A stretch of 64,000 bases of DNA from Arthrobacter sp. SLBN-112 (GCF_030944625.1 NZ_JAUSXY010000001.1:1860001-1924000); one strand, 5' to 3'. Shown: positions 43,545 to 52,857, numbered from the stretch's first letter. The notes: generated by a model from the letters alone, not told the origin. Numbers and translations are program-made.

Positions 43545-43885
43545 CACGCGACGCGCTCCGCATCGGGGCCGCAGCAGGTGGGATCCACTGCCAGCACAAC
43601 GTTGATCAGGTCACTGATGGCATGGCCGATCCGGGCATCCGCGAGCTCGTAGCGGGTCCGCCGGCCGTCAGGCACGGCAACCACCAGGCCGCAGCCGCGC
43701 AGGCACGCCAGATGGTTGGACATGCTTTGCCGCGACACCCCCAGGCTGTCCGCCAGGTCCGAGGGGTACGACGGGGCCTCGGACAGCGCCAGGAGGACGC
43801 GGGCGCGGGTGGGGTCTGACACCGCGTAGCCGAACCGGGCCAGCACGGGAGCCTGCGTGAGGGTCTGCATCATCCCAAAGTACAT
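43544..43885 (-). CDS. ArsR/SmtB family metal-responsive repressor (CmtR-like)
   Basis: A 113-residue winged-helix repressor. The recognition helix region is LADSLGVSRQSMSNHLACLRGCGLV, cited in part as SRQSMSNHLACLRGCGLV, with two Cys spaced as in the Cd/Pb sensor CmtR. A C-terminal TCCGPD supplies the further thiolates. It should bind the operon promoter and release it when Cd, Pb or a similar metal binds. Upstream, TACA-N8-TGTA straddles the start and is a possible operator. The start may be this ATG or the one 12 nt downstream; neither has a clear ribosome binding site, so the mRNA may be leaderless. Confidence 0.9.
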   Translation of the reverse strand: MYFGMMQTLTQAPVLARFGYAVSDPTRARVLLALSEAPSYPSDLADSLGVSRQSMSNHLACLRGCGLVVAVPDGRRTRYELADARIGHAISDLINVVLAVDPTCCGPDAERVA

Positions 43886-44011
43886 AGCTGGCTGTATTCA
43901 GGCAACTGTGTACTCGGGGGCCCGCAGGGCCACCTGGCACAGCAGGGCAGGTCCTGCGGTGCGCCAATCGATTCCATCCGGCGCGGGTCGGTGGCTCGAT
44001 AAGCTGAGGCG

Positions 44012-44923
44012 ATGAAGCTCGGCCTGTCCCAGTTGATCGATTCCCGCCAACTTGCGCTGGCCGACCCGACCCGCGCGTTCTATGTAAAGCGGGGCATGGG
44101 CAGGGGCCCGGGCAGCTGGAACGAGCTTCAGGCCGTCCGGGACGCGGCGCAACGTCCCAATCCATCCGGGCCTGATGTGGTCACGGAAGTGGTAGGCCAC
44201 GACGAGGCCACGGTCCCGGTGAGGATCCACTTCCCCGCGTCGGCTGCCCCACGGGGTGTGCTCCTGGACTTCCCTGGTGGCGGGTTCTACCTGGGTGCCG
44301 GGGCAGGAAGCGATGTCCGCAACAATGACCTTGCCAACAACCTCGGCATTGTCGTCGTGAGCGTCGATTACCGGCTTGCGCCAGAGAACCCATGGCCTGC
44401 GGCACCCGACGACTGTGAAACGGCGGCGCTGTGGCTCGCAGAGCACGCCGCCGCCCGATTTGGAACACACCGACTCGCCATTGCGGGCTTCTCCGCAGGC
44501 GCCACACTGGCTGCGACCACACTTATTCGCCTCCGCGACAAGGGTATAGCGGCCTACGGGGCCGCCGTGCTGCAATTCGGGACCTACGACCTCAGCGGGC
44601 AGACGCCCGCCGGGCGCCTGATCGCAGACGAGTACTTCATCCAGGCGTACGCAGGCCGGCTGGCCGACCGCACCCACCCTGACTTCTCCCCGATCTACGC
44701 TGACCTCACGAACCTCCCACCGGCACTGATCGTCGTCGGCCAAGAGGACATCCTGTTGCGCGACAACCTTGCCATGACAGCGCAGCTGTCCGCGGATGGC
44801 GTCGATGTCGACCTGCGGGTCTATCCGGCCGCGCCACATGGCTTCACCGGCCACGGGACGCCAATGGCCAAGGCGGCACTCGACGACATACGGACCTGGC
44901 TCGACACGTGGCTCAGCCGGTAA
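44012..44923 (+). CDS. Alpha/beta hydrolase (HSL/esterase family)
   Basis: A 303-residue esterase. The oxyanion segment is LLDFPGGGFYLG (the usual HGGG has Pro in place of His). The nucleophile elbow is AGFSAGA with Ser161. VVGQEDILLRDN supplies the acid, and YPAAPHGFTGHG the catalytic His. Fold and length fit hormone-sensitive-lipase-type carboxylesterases acting on small acyl esters. It diverges from the metal-resistance operon, but no functional link is apparent. Confidence 0.88.
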   Translation: MKLGLSQLIDSRQLALADPTRAFYVKRGMGRGPGSWNELQAVRDAAQRPNPSGPDVVTEVVGHDEATVPVRIHFPASAAPRGVLLDFPGGGFYLGAGAGSDVRNNDLANNLGIVVVSVDYRLAPENPWPAAPDDCETAALWLAEHAAARFGTHRLAIAGFSAGATLAATTLIRLRDKGIAAYGAAVLQFGTYDLSGQTPAGRLIADEYFIQAYAGRLADRTHPDFSPIYADLTNLPPALIVVGQEDILLRDNLAMTAQLSADGVDVDLRVYPAAPHGFTGHGTPMAKAALDDIRTWLDTWLSR

Positions 44924-44973
44924 GCGGTGCGTCGACGCGAGCCCCGTGTGGACCTTGTGTTTGGCAGCGCGCC

Positions 44974-46506
44974 CTAGTAGCCGGAGGTGTTGGTGGCCTC
45001 GCAGGTCTGGTCGCTTCCGGTCTGCGCCACCACGCTTCCGGAATCAGATGACGACGGCGGTGCGGCGGGTCTGGTGCCCGTAACGAAGTCCGTGCCGGCA
45101 GAGAGCTGCACGCCCTGAATGTTGGCCACCTGCTGGACGCTGCTGGCGGGCAGGCCGAACAAGGCGGCGACATCCGCTGCCACGTCCTCATATCCGGCGC
45201 TGTAGTAGACCATGGTCTGGGTGCGCACGGTGGCCTGGAGCTTGGTCACCTTGGCGAAGCCGGCGTCGGACAACAGGCCGGCGATGGCGTTGCTGCGGCC
45301 TGTCACGCCCGTGCCGTTGGCAACGGAAACAGGCTGCAGCGCCTTGTCATAGGCCGGCGCGGCGGGTGTCGTGGGCGCCGGGGTTGGGGCGGCAGAGGGT
45401 TGGCTCAGGTCCGGGTTGCTGCGCAGTGCCGCGAAGAAGTTGTTCGCTGCCGGCTCGTCCAGGACCAGCCGGTTGGGGTCCTGCGGTGCCGGGACGGTAG
45501 GTGTGGTGATGAAGTTGACGCTCGCCGGATCGATGTTCTTCAACCGGTTGGCGATGGTCAACAGCGAGGGCACAGAGGACAGCCCCGAATCCACGGTCAG
45601 GTTCTTGGTGACCGTATCGGCAATCGTCAGCGTCTTCTCCGGATTGGCCAGCGTTCCCTCCGACTTGAGCTTGCGGCTGAGGGAAGCCAGGAAACCCTGC
45701 TGCGCCTTGATCCGGCCCAGGTCCCCGCCGTTGGCGAAGGCATGCCGGGTGCGCAGGAACGCCAGGGCCTGTTCGCCCTGCACCTGGGAGGTGCCGGCCG
45801 GAAGGTGCAGCCCGGAATCGGGATCGTCCACGGCGTCGCTGACGCACACATCCACGCCCCCCACCGCATTGGACAATTCCTTGACGGCGTTGAAATCGGC
45901 CATCATGAAGTGGTCGATCTCCAGGCCGGTGAGCTTGTTCACCGTATCCACGGCGCAGCCGATCCCGGCCTGCTTCATGGCGCTGTTGATCATGGCGCCC
46001 TTCTGCGCGGGATACTTCTGGCCGGTCTTCGAGTCCGTGCAGGCCGGAATGTTCACCAGGAGGTCGCGGGGGAAGCTCACCACGTTGACGTGCTTGTTGT
46101 CCGCCGAGATGTCCAGCAGCATCATCACGTCCGATTGTCCGTAGCCGGAGGAATCGTCCGCGCTGCCGTACTCGCTGTTGTTTCCGGACCTGGTATCCGA
46201 GCCCAGCACCAGGATCTGCATCCGGTCCGTGCTGTCATTGACCGCCCCTTCGGTCCGTTCACCACCGGCGGTCAGCGCCGCTGTGCTGATGTTGGACTGC
46301 AGGCGCCAGGCCCAATACCCGCCGAATGCCAGGACGCCGAGGAGAAGGACAGACACCACGGCAACCACCGCTTTGACCCAGCGCGGCGCGCGGCGGCGCG
46401 GCCTGCTGTGGCGGGAACTGGCGGCATACAGCTCGCCTTGGCCTGGATAGGCAACGGGAGTGGAGCCTTCCTGTTCCGGGCCGGGAGATTTTCTGGAACC
46501 GAACAC
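44974..46506 (-). CDS. LytR-CpsA-Psr (LCP) family cell wall glycopolymer ligase with LytR_C domain
   Basis: A 510-residue type II membrane protein: cytoplasmic Arg-rich N-terminus, one helix (AVVAVVSVLLLGVLAFGGYW), then the LCP catalytic domain with ILVLGSDTRSG, SDVMMLLDISA, VVSFPRDLLVNIP and FLRTRHAFANGGDLGR, where the conserved Asp/Arg residues bind lipid pyrophosphate. After a Pro/Ala linker, a LytR_C domain follows (VSVANGTGVTGRSNAIAG). It attaches secondary polymers to peptidoglycan. It diverges from an FtsW/RodA gene. The start is a GTG. Confidence 0.92.
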   Translation of the reverse strand: MFGSRKSPGPEQEGSTPVAYPGQGELYAASSRHSRPRRRAPRWVKAVVAVVSVLLLGVLAFGGYWAWRLQSNISTAALTAGGERTEGAVNDSTDRMQILVLGSDTRSGNNSEYGSADDSSGYGQSDVMMLLDISADNKHVNVVSFPRDLLVNIPACTDSKTGQKYPAQKGAMINSAMKQAGIGCAVDTVNKLTGLEIDHFMMADFNAVKELSNAVGGVDVCVSDAVDDPDSGLHLPAGTSQVQGEQALAFLRTRHAFANGGDLGRIKAQQGFLASLSRKLKSEGTLANPEKTLTIADTVTKNLTVDSGLSSVPSLLTIANRLKNIDPASVNFITTPTVPAPQDPNRLVLDEPAANNFFAALRSNPDLSQPSAAPTPAPTTPAAPAYDKALQPVSVANGTGVTGRSNAIAGLLSDAGFAKVTKLQATVRTQTMVYYSAGYEDVAADVAALFGLPASSVQQVANIQGVQLSAGTDFVTGTRPAAPPSSSDSGSVVAQTGSDQTCEATNTSGY

Positions 46507-46684
46507 GACGAAATGACCTTCGGGAGGGGACAGGTTTCGGCTACCCTACAGGCCCAAGCTGGCAATTCCCCTAGAATGCCGGGTTTCCGGCCGTGCCGGT
46601 CCGCTCACCGGCCCGCGGGGGCGTAATCTTTTTTCTCGGCGGTACCCGCCCCGGAGCAGGGCCCGGCCGTGGAGGAAGCCCGGG

Positions 46685-47951
46685 GTGCAGCTGAGGAACG
46701 GACAGATGGACAGAGGACAACAACAACGCGGCGCCGCCCGCCCTGCCCGGCGCAGATGGGGAAAACTTGCCCTCTGGCTGGAGGATGACTCGCCGGGCCG
46801 CCTCCGCCCGCTGATCCTGGCGGTGGTCCTCACGCTCTCGGCGATCGGGCTCGTGGAGGTGGCGTCGGCGTCGTCCGTGGAATCCGTGGCGGCAGGAAAC
46901 AATCCCTACGATCTTCCCCTCAAGCAGGCCATGTGGACCGTGGCAGGCGTGGTGATCATGCTGCTGCTGGCCCGGATGCCCGTCCGCCGGATCCGGCGCC
47001 TGGGGTGGCCGATGCTGATCGGCTCACTGATTGCCCTGGTCCTGGTGTTCACACCGCTCGGCATGTCCGTGAACGGCAACCGGAACTGGTTGAGCGTGGG
47101 CGGTTTCACCGCCCAGCCCTCCGAGTTCGCCAAGCTCGCGCTGATTGTCTGGGCCGCGGCCATCCTTGACCGGAAACAGGCCCTGCTGGCGAACTGGAAA
47201 CATGCCGTGGTTCCGCTGGGTCCCGCAGGCGGGCTGATCATGATCATTGTGGCGCTGGGGCACGACCTTGGTACCACCATGATCATCATGATGATCCTCG
47301 CCGCCACCATGTTCTACGGCGGCGTGCGGATGAAGGTGTTCTCCGTGGCCGGCATCATCTGCATGGTGGCCGCGCTGGTCCTCGCGGCCACCAGCGGCAA
47401 CCGGATGGGGCGCATCTCCTCATGGCTGGGGATGGGGTCGGAGGAGGATGCGCAGGGCATGGGCTACCAGGCGCAGCACGGCGCCTACGCGCTGGCCTCC
47501 GGCGGCTGGTTCGGGGTGGGCCTGGGGCAGAGCCGCGCAGAAATGGAACTGGATCCCGGAAGCCCACAACGACTTCATCTTCTCTATCCTGGGCGAAGAA
47601 CTCGGGCTGGCCGGAACCCTCCTGGTCCTGGGCCTGTTCGCGATCCTTGCCATCAGCGTCTTCAAGACCATTGCCCGCACTACGGACACCTTCTCGCGGA
47701 TCGTGGCCTGCAGTGTGATCACCTGGATCCTGGGCCAGGCGGTGATCAACATCGCCATGGTGAGCGGACTACTGCCGGTAATCGGTGTCCCGCTGCCCTT
47801 CATTTCCTATGGCGGCTCGGCCATGGTCTCCTCCCTGGCCGGCATCGGGGTGATCCTGGCCGTGACCCGGCCGGAACGTCCCGGCACTAAATCCCCGGCT
47901 AAAGCCGTGGCCGCGGCAAAGCAGGTGAGGGAACACGAGTACCAGCGGTAG
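46685..47951 (+). CDS. FtsW/RodA-family SEDS peptidoglycan polymerase, interrupted by an apparent +1 frameshift
   Basis: A SEDS glycosyltransferase with about ten membrane helices. Diagnostic motifs are NGNRNWLSVGGFTAQPSEFAK, cited as NRNWLSVGGFTAQPSEFAK, then KWNWIPEAHNDFIFSILGEE and a C-terminal GVPLPFISYGGSAM. One extra base within 47533-47539 breaks the frame; dropping it restores the invariant SRQKWNW. Both sides are complete, so an error or very recent lesion is likely. An essential division or elongation gene would not normally be lost, unless paralogues exist elsewhere. The GTG at 46685 has GGAGG 8 nt upstream; ATG at 46706 is the alternative. About 421 residues when restored. Confidence 0.85.
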
Positions 47952-47973
47952 CGCCGGGAGGACTGTTCCGGCC

Positions 47974-49179
47974 GTGCCCATGACTGCCGTCCGCTTCATC
48001 GTGGCCTTCGGGATTGTCAGTGCCCTGATGGACATGGTGTACGAGGGCGCGCGGAGCGTCACCGGGCCCTACCTTGGCGCCCTGGGTGCGTCGGCCCTCC
48101 TGGTCAGCGTGGTCACCGGCGCGGGTGAAGCCGTTGCCCTGGTCCTCCGCCTGGTGTTTGGGCGCCTCGCGGACCGGCCGGCGCTGCGGTGGGCGCTGGC
48201 CATCTCCGGCTATGCCCTGACCGCTTTGTCCGTGCCGCTCCTGGGCATCAGTAACGCGCTGTGGATCGCCTGCCTCCTTGTCCTGGCCGAGCGGCTGGGC
48301 AAGGCCGTGCGCAGCCCGGCAAAGGACACCATGCTTGCGGAGGCCGGTTCCGCGCTCGGGCAGGGGAAGGCCTTTGCCCTGCACGAAGCGTTGGACCAGG
48401 TGGGGGCCCTGGTGGGGCCGCTCCTGGTCGGTGCGGCCCTTGCCCTGACAGGAAGCTACGGTCCGGGATTCCTGCTGCTTGCCGTTCCCGGGGCGGCCGC
48501 CATGCTGGTGCTCCTCTGGCTGAAGAGGCGGGTGCCCAACCCGGATGCGTACGAGACCGTTCCGGTTCAGCCGCCGGCAGCGGTGGCCGGCGGCCCTGAG
48601 GGCCATGCGGCACCGTCAGACCGGGTTGCTCCGTTGCCCCGGCAATACTGGCTCTATGCCGCGTTCAGCAGCCTGACCATGTTTGGCTACGCGACGTTCG
48701 GGCTGCTCTCATACCACCTGGTGGATACCGGACTGCTGCCACCGGCGCTGGTCCCGGTCCTGTACGCCGTGGCCATGGGCGTTGACGCCGTGGCGGCCCT
48801 GGCCTCCGGCTGGCTCTTTGACCGGGTGGGCTTGAAAGTTCTTCTGGTCCTGCCGGTCCTGGCGGCGGCGGTCCCATGGCTGGGGTTCAGCAACAACACT
48901 GCGCTCGCCGTGGCGGGGGTCCTGGTGTGGGGAGCCGCCATGGGGGTCCAGGAAAGCACCATGCGGGCCGGCGTCGCAGGGTTGGCACCCGCAGCCCGGC
49001 GGGGGAGTGCTTATGGGATGTTCACCGCCTGCTACGGCCTGGCCTGGCTTGCCGGGAGCTTCCTCATCGGCCTGCTGTACGAACAATCGATCCTTGCTTT
49101 GGCCGTGACCATCACCGTGGTGCAGGCAGTTGCCATGGTGATCTTCGTCGTCGTCCGTCCCCAGGCCGGCAGGCCCTAG
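47974..49179 (+). CDS. MFS transporter
   Basis: A 401-residue major facilitator with twelve helices. The first loop carries LVFGRLADRPALRWAL, a variant of the family's G-x-x-x-D-R-x-G-R/K motif, and the second half repeats it as GWLFDRVGLKVLL. A central hydrophilic loop of about 45 residues separates the halves. It starts 22 nt after the FtsW/RodA gene and may be co-transcribed. The motifs resemble drug or sugar efflux members, but the substrate is unknown. Confidence 0.88.
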   Translation: MPMTAVRFIVAFGIVSALMDMVYEGARSVTGPYLGALGASALLVSVVTGAGEAVALVLRLVFGRLADRPALRWALAISGYALTALSVPLLGISNALWIACLLVLAERLGKAVRSPAKDTMLAEAGSALGQGKAFALHEALDQVGALVGPLLVGAALALTGSYGPGFLLLAVPGAAAMLVLLWLKRRVPNPDAYETVPVQPPAAVAGGPEGHAAPSDRVAPLPRQYWLYAAFSSLTMFGYATFGLLSYHLVDTGLLPPALVPVLYAVAMGVDAVAALASGWLFDRVGLKVLLVLPVLAAAVPWLGFSNNTALAVAGVLVWGAAMGVQESTMRAGVAGLAPAARRGSAYGMFTACYGLAWLAGSFLIGLLYEQSILALAVTITVVQAVAMVIFVVVRPQAGRP

Positions 49180-49207
49180 GCTGACAGTAGGTTGCGCCGC
49201 CCGGGAC

Positions 49208-49354
49208 TCAGGCGACGGCACTCTCAATCTCGGGGCATTCACTGCAACGGACGTCAGCAACCAGGGAACCGGCGTCGTCCTTGCGGAAATGGGTGACGTG
49301 TTTAGTGGCCCTGCCGCAGGTGGGGCAGTAGCTCTGGCTTTGTTTTGTCCACAT
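49208..49354 (-). CDS. Small zinc-ribbon protein (48 aa)
   Basis: A 48-residue protein with two CxxC knuckles: SYCPTCGRATKHVTHFRKD near the N-terminus and RCSECPEIESAVA at the C-terminus. This is a compact zinc-ribbon. It is shorter than common cutoffs. No strong ribosome binding site is seen before the ATG, so translation may be weak or leaderless, but the regular Cys spacing and lack of stop codons support a real gene. Similar tiny zinc ribbons are frequent in actinomycetes; the role is unknown. Confidence 0.62.
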   Translation of the reverse strand: MWTKQSQSYCPTCGRATKHVTHFRKDDAGSLVADVRCSECPEIESAVA

Positions 49355-49540
49355 GCATGAATAATACGGAACGCCCCGCCAAAGGGAAGATCGGGGACCT
49401 CAACTATGTGGATGCCCGCAACTGTCCTTAACCGGATCTTGACCAAACATGCTGGCGATCCTTCAGCCAACGCTGAGATTCGGCGCGTAGCTTGGGCTCA
49501 TCAGGCAGGTAGCACAGGGGCACGGACGGAGCGCAAAGCA

Positions 49541-49645
49541 ATGACCATTACCGATTACTTCGTGGCACTTGGCGGCATGTTGGCTTCACTCGGAGGTGCG
49601 GGGCTCGTGGCGGCCGGGCTCATCCGGGCGCGGGCGCGCCACTAG
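49541..49645 (+). CDS. Small single-pass membrane protein (34 aa)
   Basis: A 34-residue protein: MTITDYFVALGG, then a hydrophobic Gly/Ala-rich helix (MLASLGGAGLVAAGLI) and a basic RARARH tail. GGAG stands 9 nt before the ATG. The plan matches the 31-aa protein at 24.3 kb. Function unknown; it stops 37 nt before the convergent GAF-ANTAR gene ends. Confidence 0.5.
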   Translation: MTITDYFVALGGMLASLGGAGLVAAGLIRARARH

Positions 49646-49682
49646 GCTTCTTCCGCAGCGGTCCTTGTTTCCGCAGCAGTCC

Positions 49683-50441
49683 TCAGGCAAACGCCGGAGG
49701 TTCGAGCCGGGTACCTGCTGCGCCGCTTGGCATGGTGCTCAGGATGCTGTCCGCAACGCTGCGGACCTTGAGGTTGCGGTGCCGCGAGGCGCCGGCGAGC
49801 TTGCTGAACGCCTCGGGATAGGAGCACCGGTTTTGGGCCATCAGCACGCCGCAGGCCACATCGATGGAGGTCCTGCTTTCCAGGACCTGTTTCAGGTTGT
49901 CCCCGGAGCGGATGACGCCATGGACGTCCAGTGCCAGCTTCAGGCTCTGTGAGGCCACCGAGGCAAACCAGGCCGCCTCGGTGGTGATCCTGGTGATAAA
50001 GGCGTAGTTGCCGTGGGCCAGGAACACCAGGGCTCCCGACGATCCGGGCCGCAGCTCAAGGGGGAGGACCAACGCTGCTCCGTATCCCCTGTCCAGTAGC
50101 CGGTTCCGGTACGCCTGCCAGCGGGCGGGGGAGCCCGTTGGGTTGACCACCGCGGGACCTGACAGCGCTACCCCCAGTGCGGTGGGCCCGTCCCCGTGCT
50201 CTTCCTCCGTTGCTGCGAAGTGGGCCGCGTCCGGCGTGCTTCCGGCACCTGCGGCGTAGGTTCGCTGCCTGTACAGCACGGCGCCGCACTCAATCATTGA
50301 GCCCGCCGTCGTACTGAGCCACCTGGCCCCTGCATCGGCGAGTTTCTGCAGGGACCCTGCGTCGTCGTCGGCATCTGTTACCAGGTCCAGCAGGAACCCT
50401 TGCCGTTCGGGTCCCCTGTTATGCGCCGGGCCAACCGCCAC
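49683..50441 (-). CDS. GAF-like and ANTAR domain antiterminator
   Basis: A 252-residue protein with the same design as the one at 39.8 kb. The N-terminal sensor (about 20-170; GYGAALVLPLELRPGSSGALV, cited as GYGAALVLPLELRPG) is followed by ANTAR at about 190-240 (SRTSIDVACGVLMAQNRCS and SKLAGASRHRNLKVRSVA). It predicts RNA-binding antitermination. There is no cognate kinase. It is a paralogue rather than a close duplicate of the 39.8-kb protein. Confidence 0.85.
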   Translation of the reverse strand: MAVGPAHNRGPERQGFLLDLVTDADDDAGSLQKLADAGARWLSTTAGSMIECGAVLYRQRTYAAGAGSTPDAAHFAATEEEHGDGPTALGVALSGPAVVNPTGSPARWQAYRNRLLDRGYGAALVLPLELRPGSSGALVFLAHGNYAFITRITTEAAWFASVASQSLKLALDVHGVIRSGDNLKQVLESRTSIDVACGVLMAQNRCSYPEAFSKLAGASRHRNLKVRSVADSILSTMPSGAAGTRLEPPAFA

Positions 50442-50979
50442 CCCGCACCCCCATCCAAGTCGTACCCAGTGGCATCGGCCGCCGCAGGTTTCTATGAAAT
50501 TTATTGGGCCCCCCGGGCCTGCGCACGAGTAGCCGGTACTCTACTTTTCCCGGCGCCCCGCGAAGGTACTTGCCCGCCCGATTCCGGCCACCCGTCCGAT
50601 CAACCTTAGAGACCGCAATGCGACGACGCGCCCGGTCTTCGCCGGCGATGGGGGAGACCGACCTCCTGGCCCTGCGGTACCTCGTCGACGCAGAGGCCGC
50701 CGGCGCGGCTGGGTGCCGCTCCGGACGCCCTTGGCGATGCGGCGGGCTTGACCGAACTGGAACTCCAGGTATTCCTGGCCGGCAGCGCCCGGTTGCTGTA
50801 GATCCGGGTTGCTGCCGGCCGGGCCCTTTCCCGGGCCATAAGTCGTTGGCCCTGCGGGCCCGAAGTGCAGCCACCCGTCTATTCGGGTGCAGCTGCACTT
50901 CGTTGGTTAAAGCGGTGGAGAAGAGTGTGGCCGGCCGGCTCTGGCCCGAAACGGGGGCGCAGCGAGCGGCCGGAGTTCG
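50442..50979. other. Long spacer with decayed coding-like sequence and a hairpin
   Basis: The middle (about 50618-50800) reads as fragments such as GETDLLALRYLVDAEAAG and LTELELQVFLAGSARLL in different frames, suggesting a decayed MarR-like or other gene. No intact gene is supported. A strong hairpin lies at 50861-50902. Confidence 0.45.
50861..50902. terminator. Hairpin downstream of the STAS-like gene
   Basis: CGAAGTGCAGCCACCCG pairs with its reverse complement containing a 2-nt bulge, around TCTATT. It lies about 80 bp past the stop of the 50.98-51.3 kb gene. The hexanucleotide-sized loop is worth noting because ANTAR proteins recognise hexaloops, though this is one stem, not the dual motif. 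Confidence 0.55.
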
Positions 50980-51303
50980 CTATGCGGCCAGGCGGACGGC
51001 CGCTGCGGAAGGATGTCGCCGGACGGCCAGGACGCTGATGGTGCACGGCGCCTGTTCGGGATCGATTATTGCGGGCAGGTGCCTGGTCCGGGCTGCGGAC
51101 CGGAGCATCTCCAGTGCATCCTCGTCCACCCAGGCGCCGGAGATATCGAGCTCCAGTTCCAGGCCTCCCTTCAGGGAGTTGGCACGTTTTGCCACTACGT
51201 AGAGTGCGTTGATGCTGTGGATGGTGATATGCCCCTTTGCAATCACCTGGGCCTTGCTGCGATCCAGGTCAATCCGGACCACGATGTTGAGCTTGGAGTT
51301 CAA
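50980..51303 (-). CDS. Hypothetical protein, possible STAS-like domain
   Basis: A 107-residue soluble protein. The alternation of strand and helix (NIVVRIDLDRSKAQVIAKG, INALYVVAKRAN, LELELDISGAWVDEDALEML) resembles the STAS/anti-sigma-antagonist fold, with ISGAWVD in the place of the usual phosphorylated Ser loop. I am not certain of the family. It stands alone between ANTAR and thioredoxin reductase genes. Confidence 0.65.
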   Translation of the reverse strand: MNSKLNIVVRIDLDRSKAQVIAKGHITIHSINALYVVAKRANSLKGGLELELDISGAWVDEDALEMLRSAARTRHLPAIIDPEQAPCTISVLAVRRHPSAAAVRLAA

Positions 51304-51508
51304 GTTGTAGAGCCTTCCCCGGCATTGGCTGCGACGCTGCAGCTTCTTGCATGGCCTGTTTGCTTAAGCCTCAACCAGATTAGGGACTGAATGTGATGTG
51401 CGCAACACCGCGCCCTTTATTACATCGAAGTGAGTGTTGGCCCTCCCGCTCCGATCCGTGATGTGATCAAGGCACGCCCCAAGACATACCGCCCCTTAAG
51501 GACATTCC

Positions 51509-52486
51509 ATGAGCAAAGAACAGCTGATAATTATCGGTTCCGGCCCGTCCGGCTACACCGCCGCCATCTACGCGGCCCGCGCCGGGCTGAACCCCCTGGT
51601 CCTGGCCGGTTCCGTCACGGCCGGCGGTGCCCTGATGAACACCACCGAGGTGGAAAACTTCCCCGGATTCCCGGGCGGCATCCAGGGTCCGGAGCTGATG
51701 GACGGGCTGCAGCAGCAGGCGGAAAAGTTCGGCGCGCGCATTGAGTACGACGACGCCACGTCCGTTGACCTGAAAGGTCCCGTCAAGCGCGTGGTCACCG
51801 GCGGCGGGGAGACCTATGAGGCCCAGGCCGTCATCCTGGCCACCGGTTCGGCCTACAAGGAACTCGGCCTGCCGGAGGAGAAGAAGTTCAGCGGCCACGG
51901 CGTCTCCTGGTGCGCCACCTGCGACGGGTTTTTCTTCCGGGACCAGGACATCATCGTCGTTGGCGGCGGCGACTCCGCCATGGAGGAAGCAACCTTCCTG
52001 ACCCGTTTCGGAAAGACCGTCACCGTCGTCGTCCGCAAGGGCGAACTGCGGGCGTCCCGCATCATGGCGCAGCGGGCCAAGGACAACCCCAAGATCCGCT
52101 TCGCCTGGAACTCCGCCGTCACTGCCATCCACGGCGACGGCAAGGTCACCGGTGTCACCCTCACGGATACCCGCACCGGTGAAGCCCGGCACCAGGACGC
52201 CACCGGCATTTTCGTGGCCATCGGGCACCTGCCCCGCACCGAACTCGTGTCCGGCCAGGTGGATCTGGACGAGGAAGGCTACATCAAGGTGGACGCCCCC
52301 ACCACCTGCACCAACCTCTCAGGGGTTTTTGCCTGCGGCGATGCTGTGGACCACCGGTACCGGCAGGCCATCACCGCCGCCGGCACGGGTTGCGCGGCCG
52401 CCCTGGACGCGGAGCGTTTCCTGGCCGCGCTGGAGGACGCAGCCAGCATCGCCACTGCGCTGGTGGAGGAGCCGACGCACAACTGA
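51509..52486 (+). CDS. trxB: Thioredoxin-disulfide reductase
   Basis: A 325-residue NADPH-dependent flavoprotein. FAD motif [17 protein letters not shown] near residue 10, active-site WCATCDG with Cys135 and Cys138, NADPH motif [16 protein letters not shown], and the C-terminal FAD-contact [15 protein letters not shown]. It reduces thioredoxin. No trxA gene lies next to it, so this may be a second or stress-specific TrxB. It is monocistronic. Confidence 0.95.
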   Translation: MSKEQLIIIGSGPSGYTAAIYAARAGLNPLVLAGSVTAGGALMNTTEVENFPGFPGGIQGPELMDGLQQQAEKFGARIEYDDATSVDLKGPVKRVVTGGGETYEAQAVILATGSAYKELGLPEEKKFSGHGVSWCATCDGFFFRDQDIIVVGGGDSAMEEATFLTRFGKTVTVVVRKGELRASRIMAQRAKDNPKIRFAWNSAVTAIHGDGKVTGVTLTDTRTGEARHQDATGIFVAIGHLPRTELVSGQVDLDEEGYIKVDAPTTCTNLSGVFACGDAVDHRYRQAITAAGTGCAAALDAERFLAALEDAASIATALVEEPTHN

Positions 52487-52515
52487 CGGGCAGTCCGGCG
52501 GCCGGAACCCCGGGG

Positions 52516-52857
52516 TCAGACCACTTCGGGGAGCCTGCCCGTTAATACAGAGACCGGGGCCGAGGACCAGCGTTCGCGTTCCGGCTCGTAGGAGATCACC
52601 ATCGACGCGTCGTTCTCGCGCGCTTCGTCGATGGCCAGCAACAGGGCGTCCTCCATGTGCCGGGCATATTCCAGCCGCTCCGGCAGGGAGCCCTGCAGCC
52701 CGGCGTCGTCAACCAGCACGTGGCCCTTGCCGTCCACAATGACCTTCAGCGAATACCCGCGGTCCTCGTGCAAGGACCCCCGGGTGGACGAAATCTCGGT
52801 GACTCGATCTGCCCGGACCAGCCCGTTGCCCAGCGTGCGAACCCACACTTCACCCAT
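52516..52857 (-). CDS. Hypothetical protein (113 aa)
   Basis: A 113-residue soluble protein I do not recognise. It begins MGEVWVRTLGNGLVRADRV and has a beta-rich first half with VLVDDAGLQGSLPERL, then a helix (ARHMEDALLLAIDEA) and a final strand. The ATG at 52857 is supported by GGAGG about 7 nt upstream, so an upstream in-frame start is unlikely. Ancient stress-type fusions are not visible. It converges with trxB across about 30 nt. Confidence 0.7.
   Translation of the reverse strand: MGEVWVRTLGNGLVRADRVTEISSTRGSLHEDRGYSLKVIVDGKGHVLVDDAGLQGSLPERLEYARHMEDALLLAIDEARENDASMVISYEPERERWSSAPVSVLTGRLPEVV

Noticed and set aside
50861..50902. ANTAR target RNA
   Set aside because: ANTAR sites need two adjacent hexaloop stems; only one stem is evident, so it is listed as a terminator-like hairpin instead.
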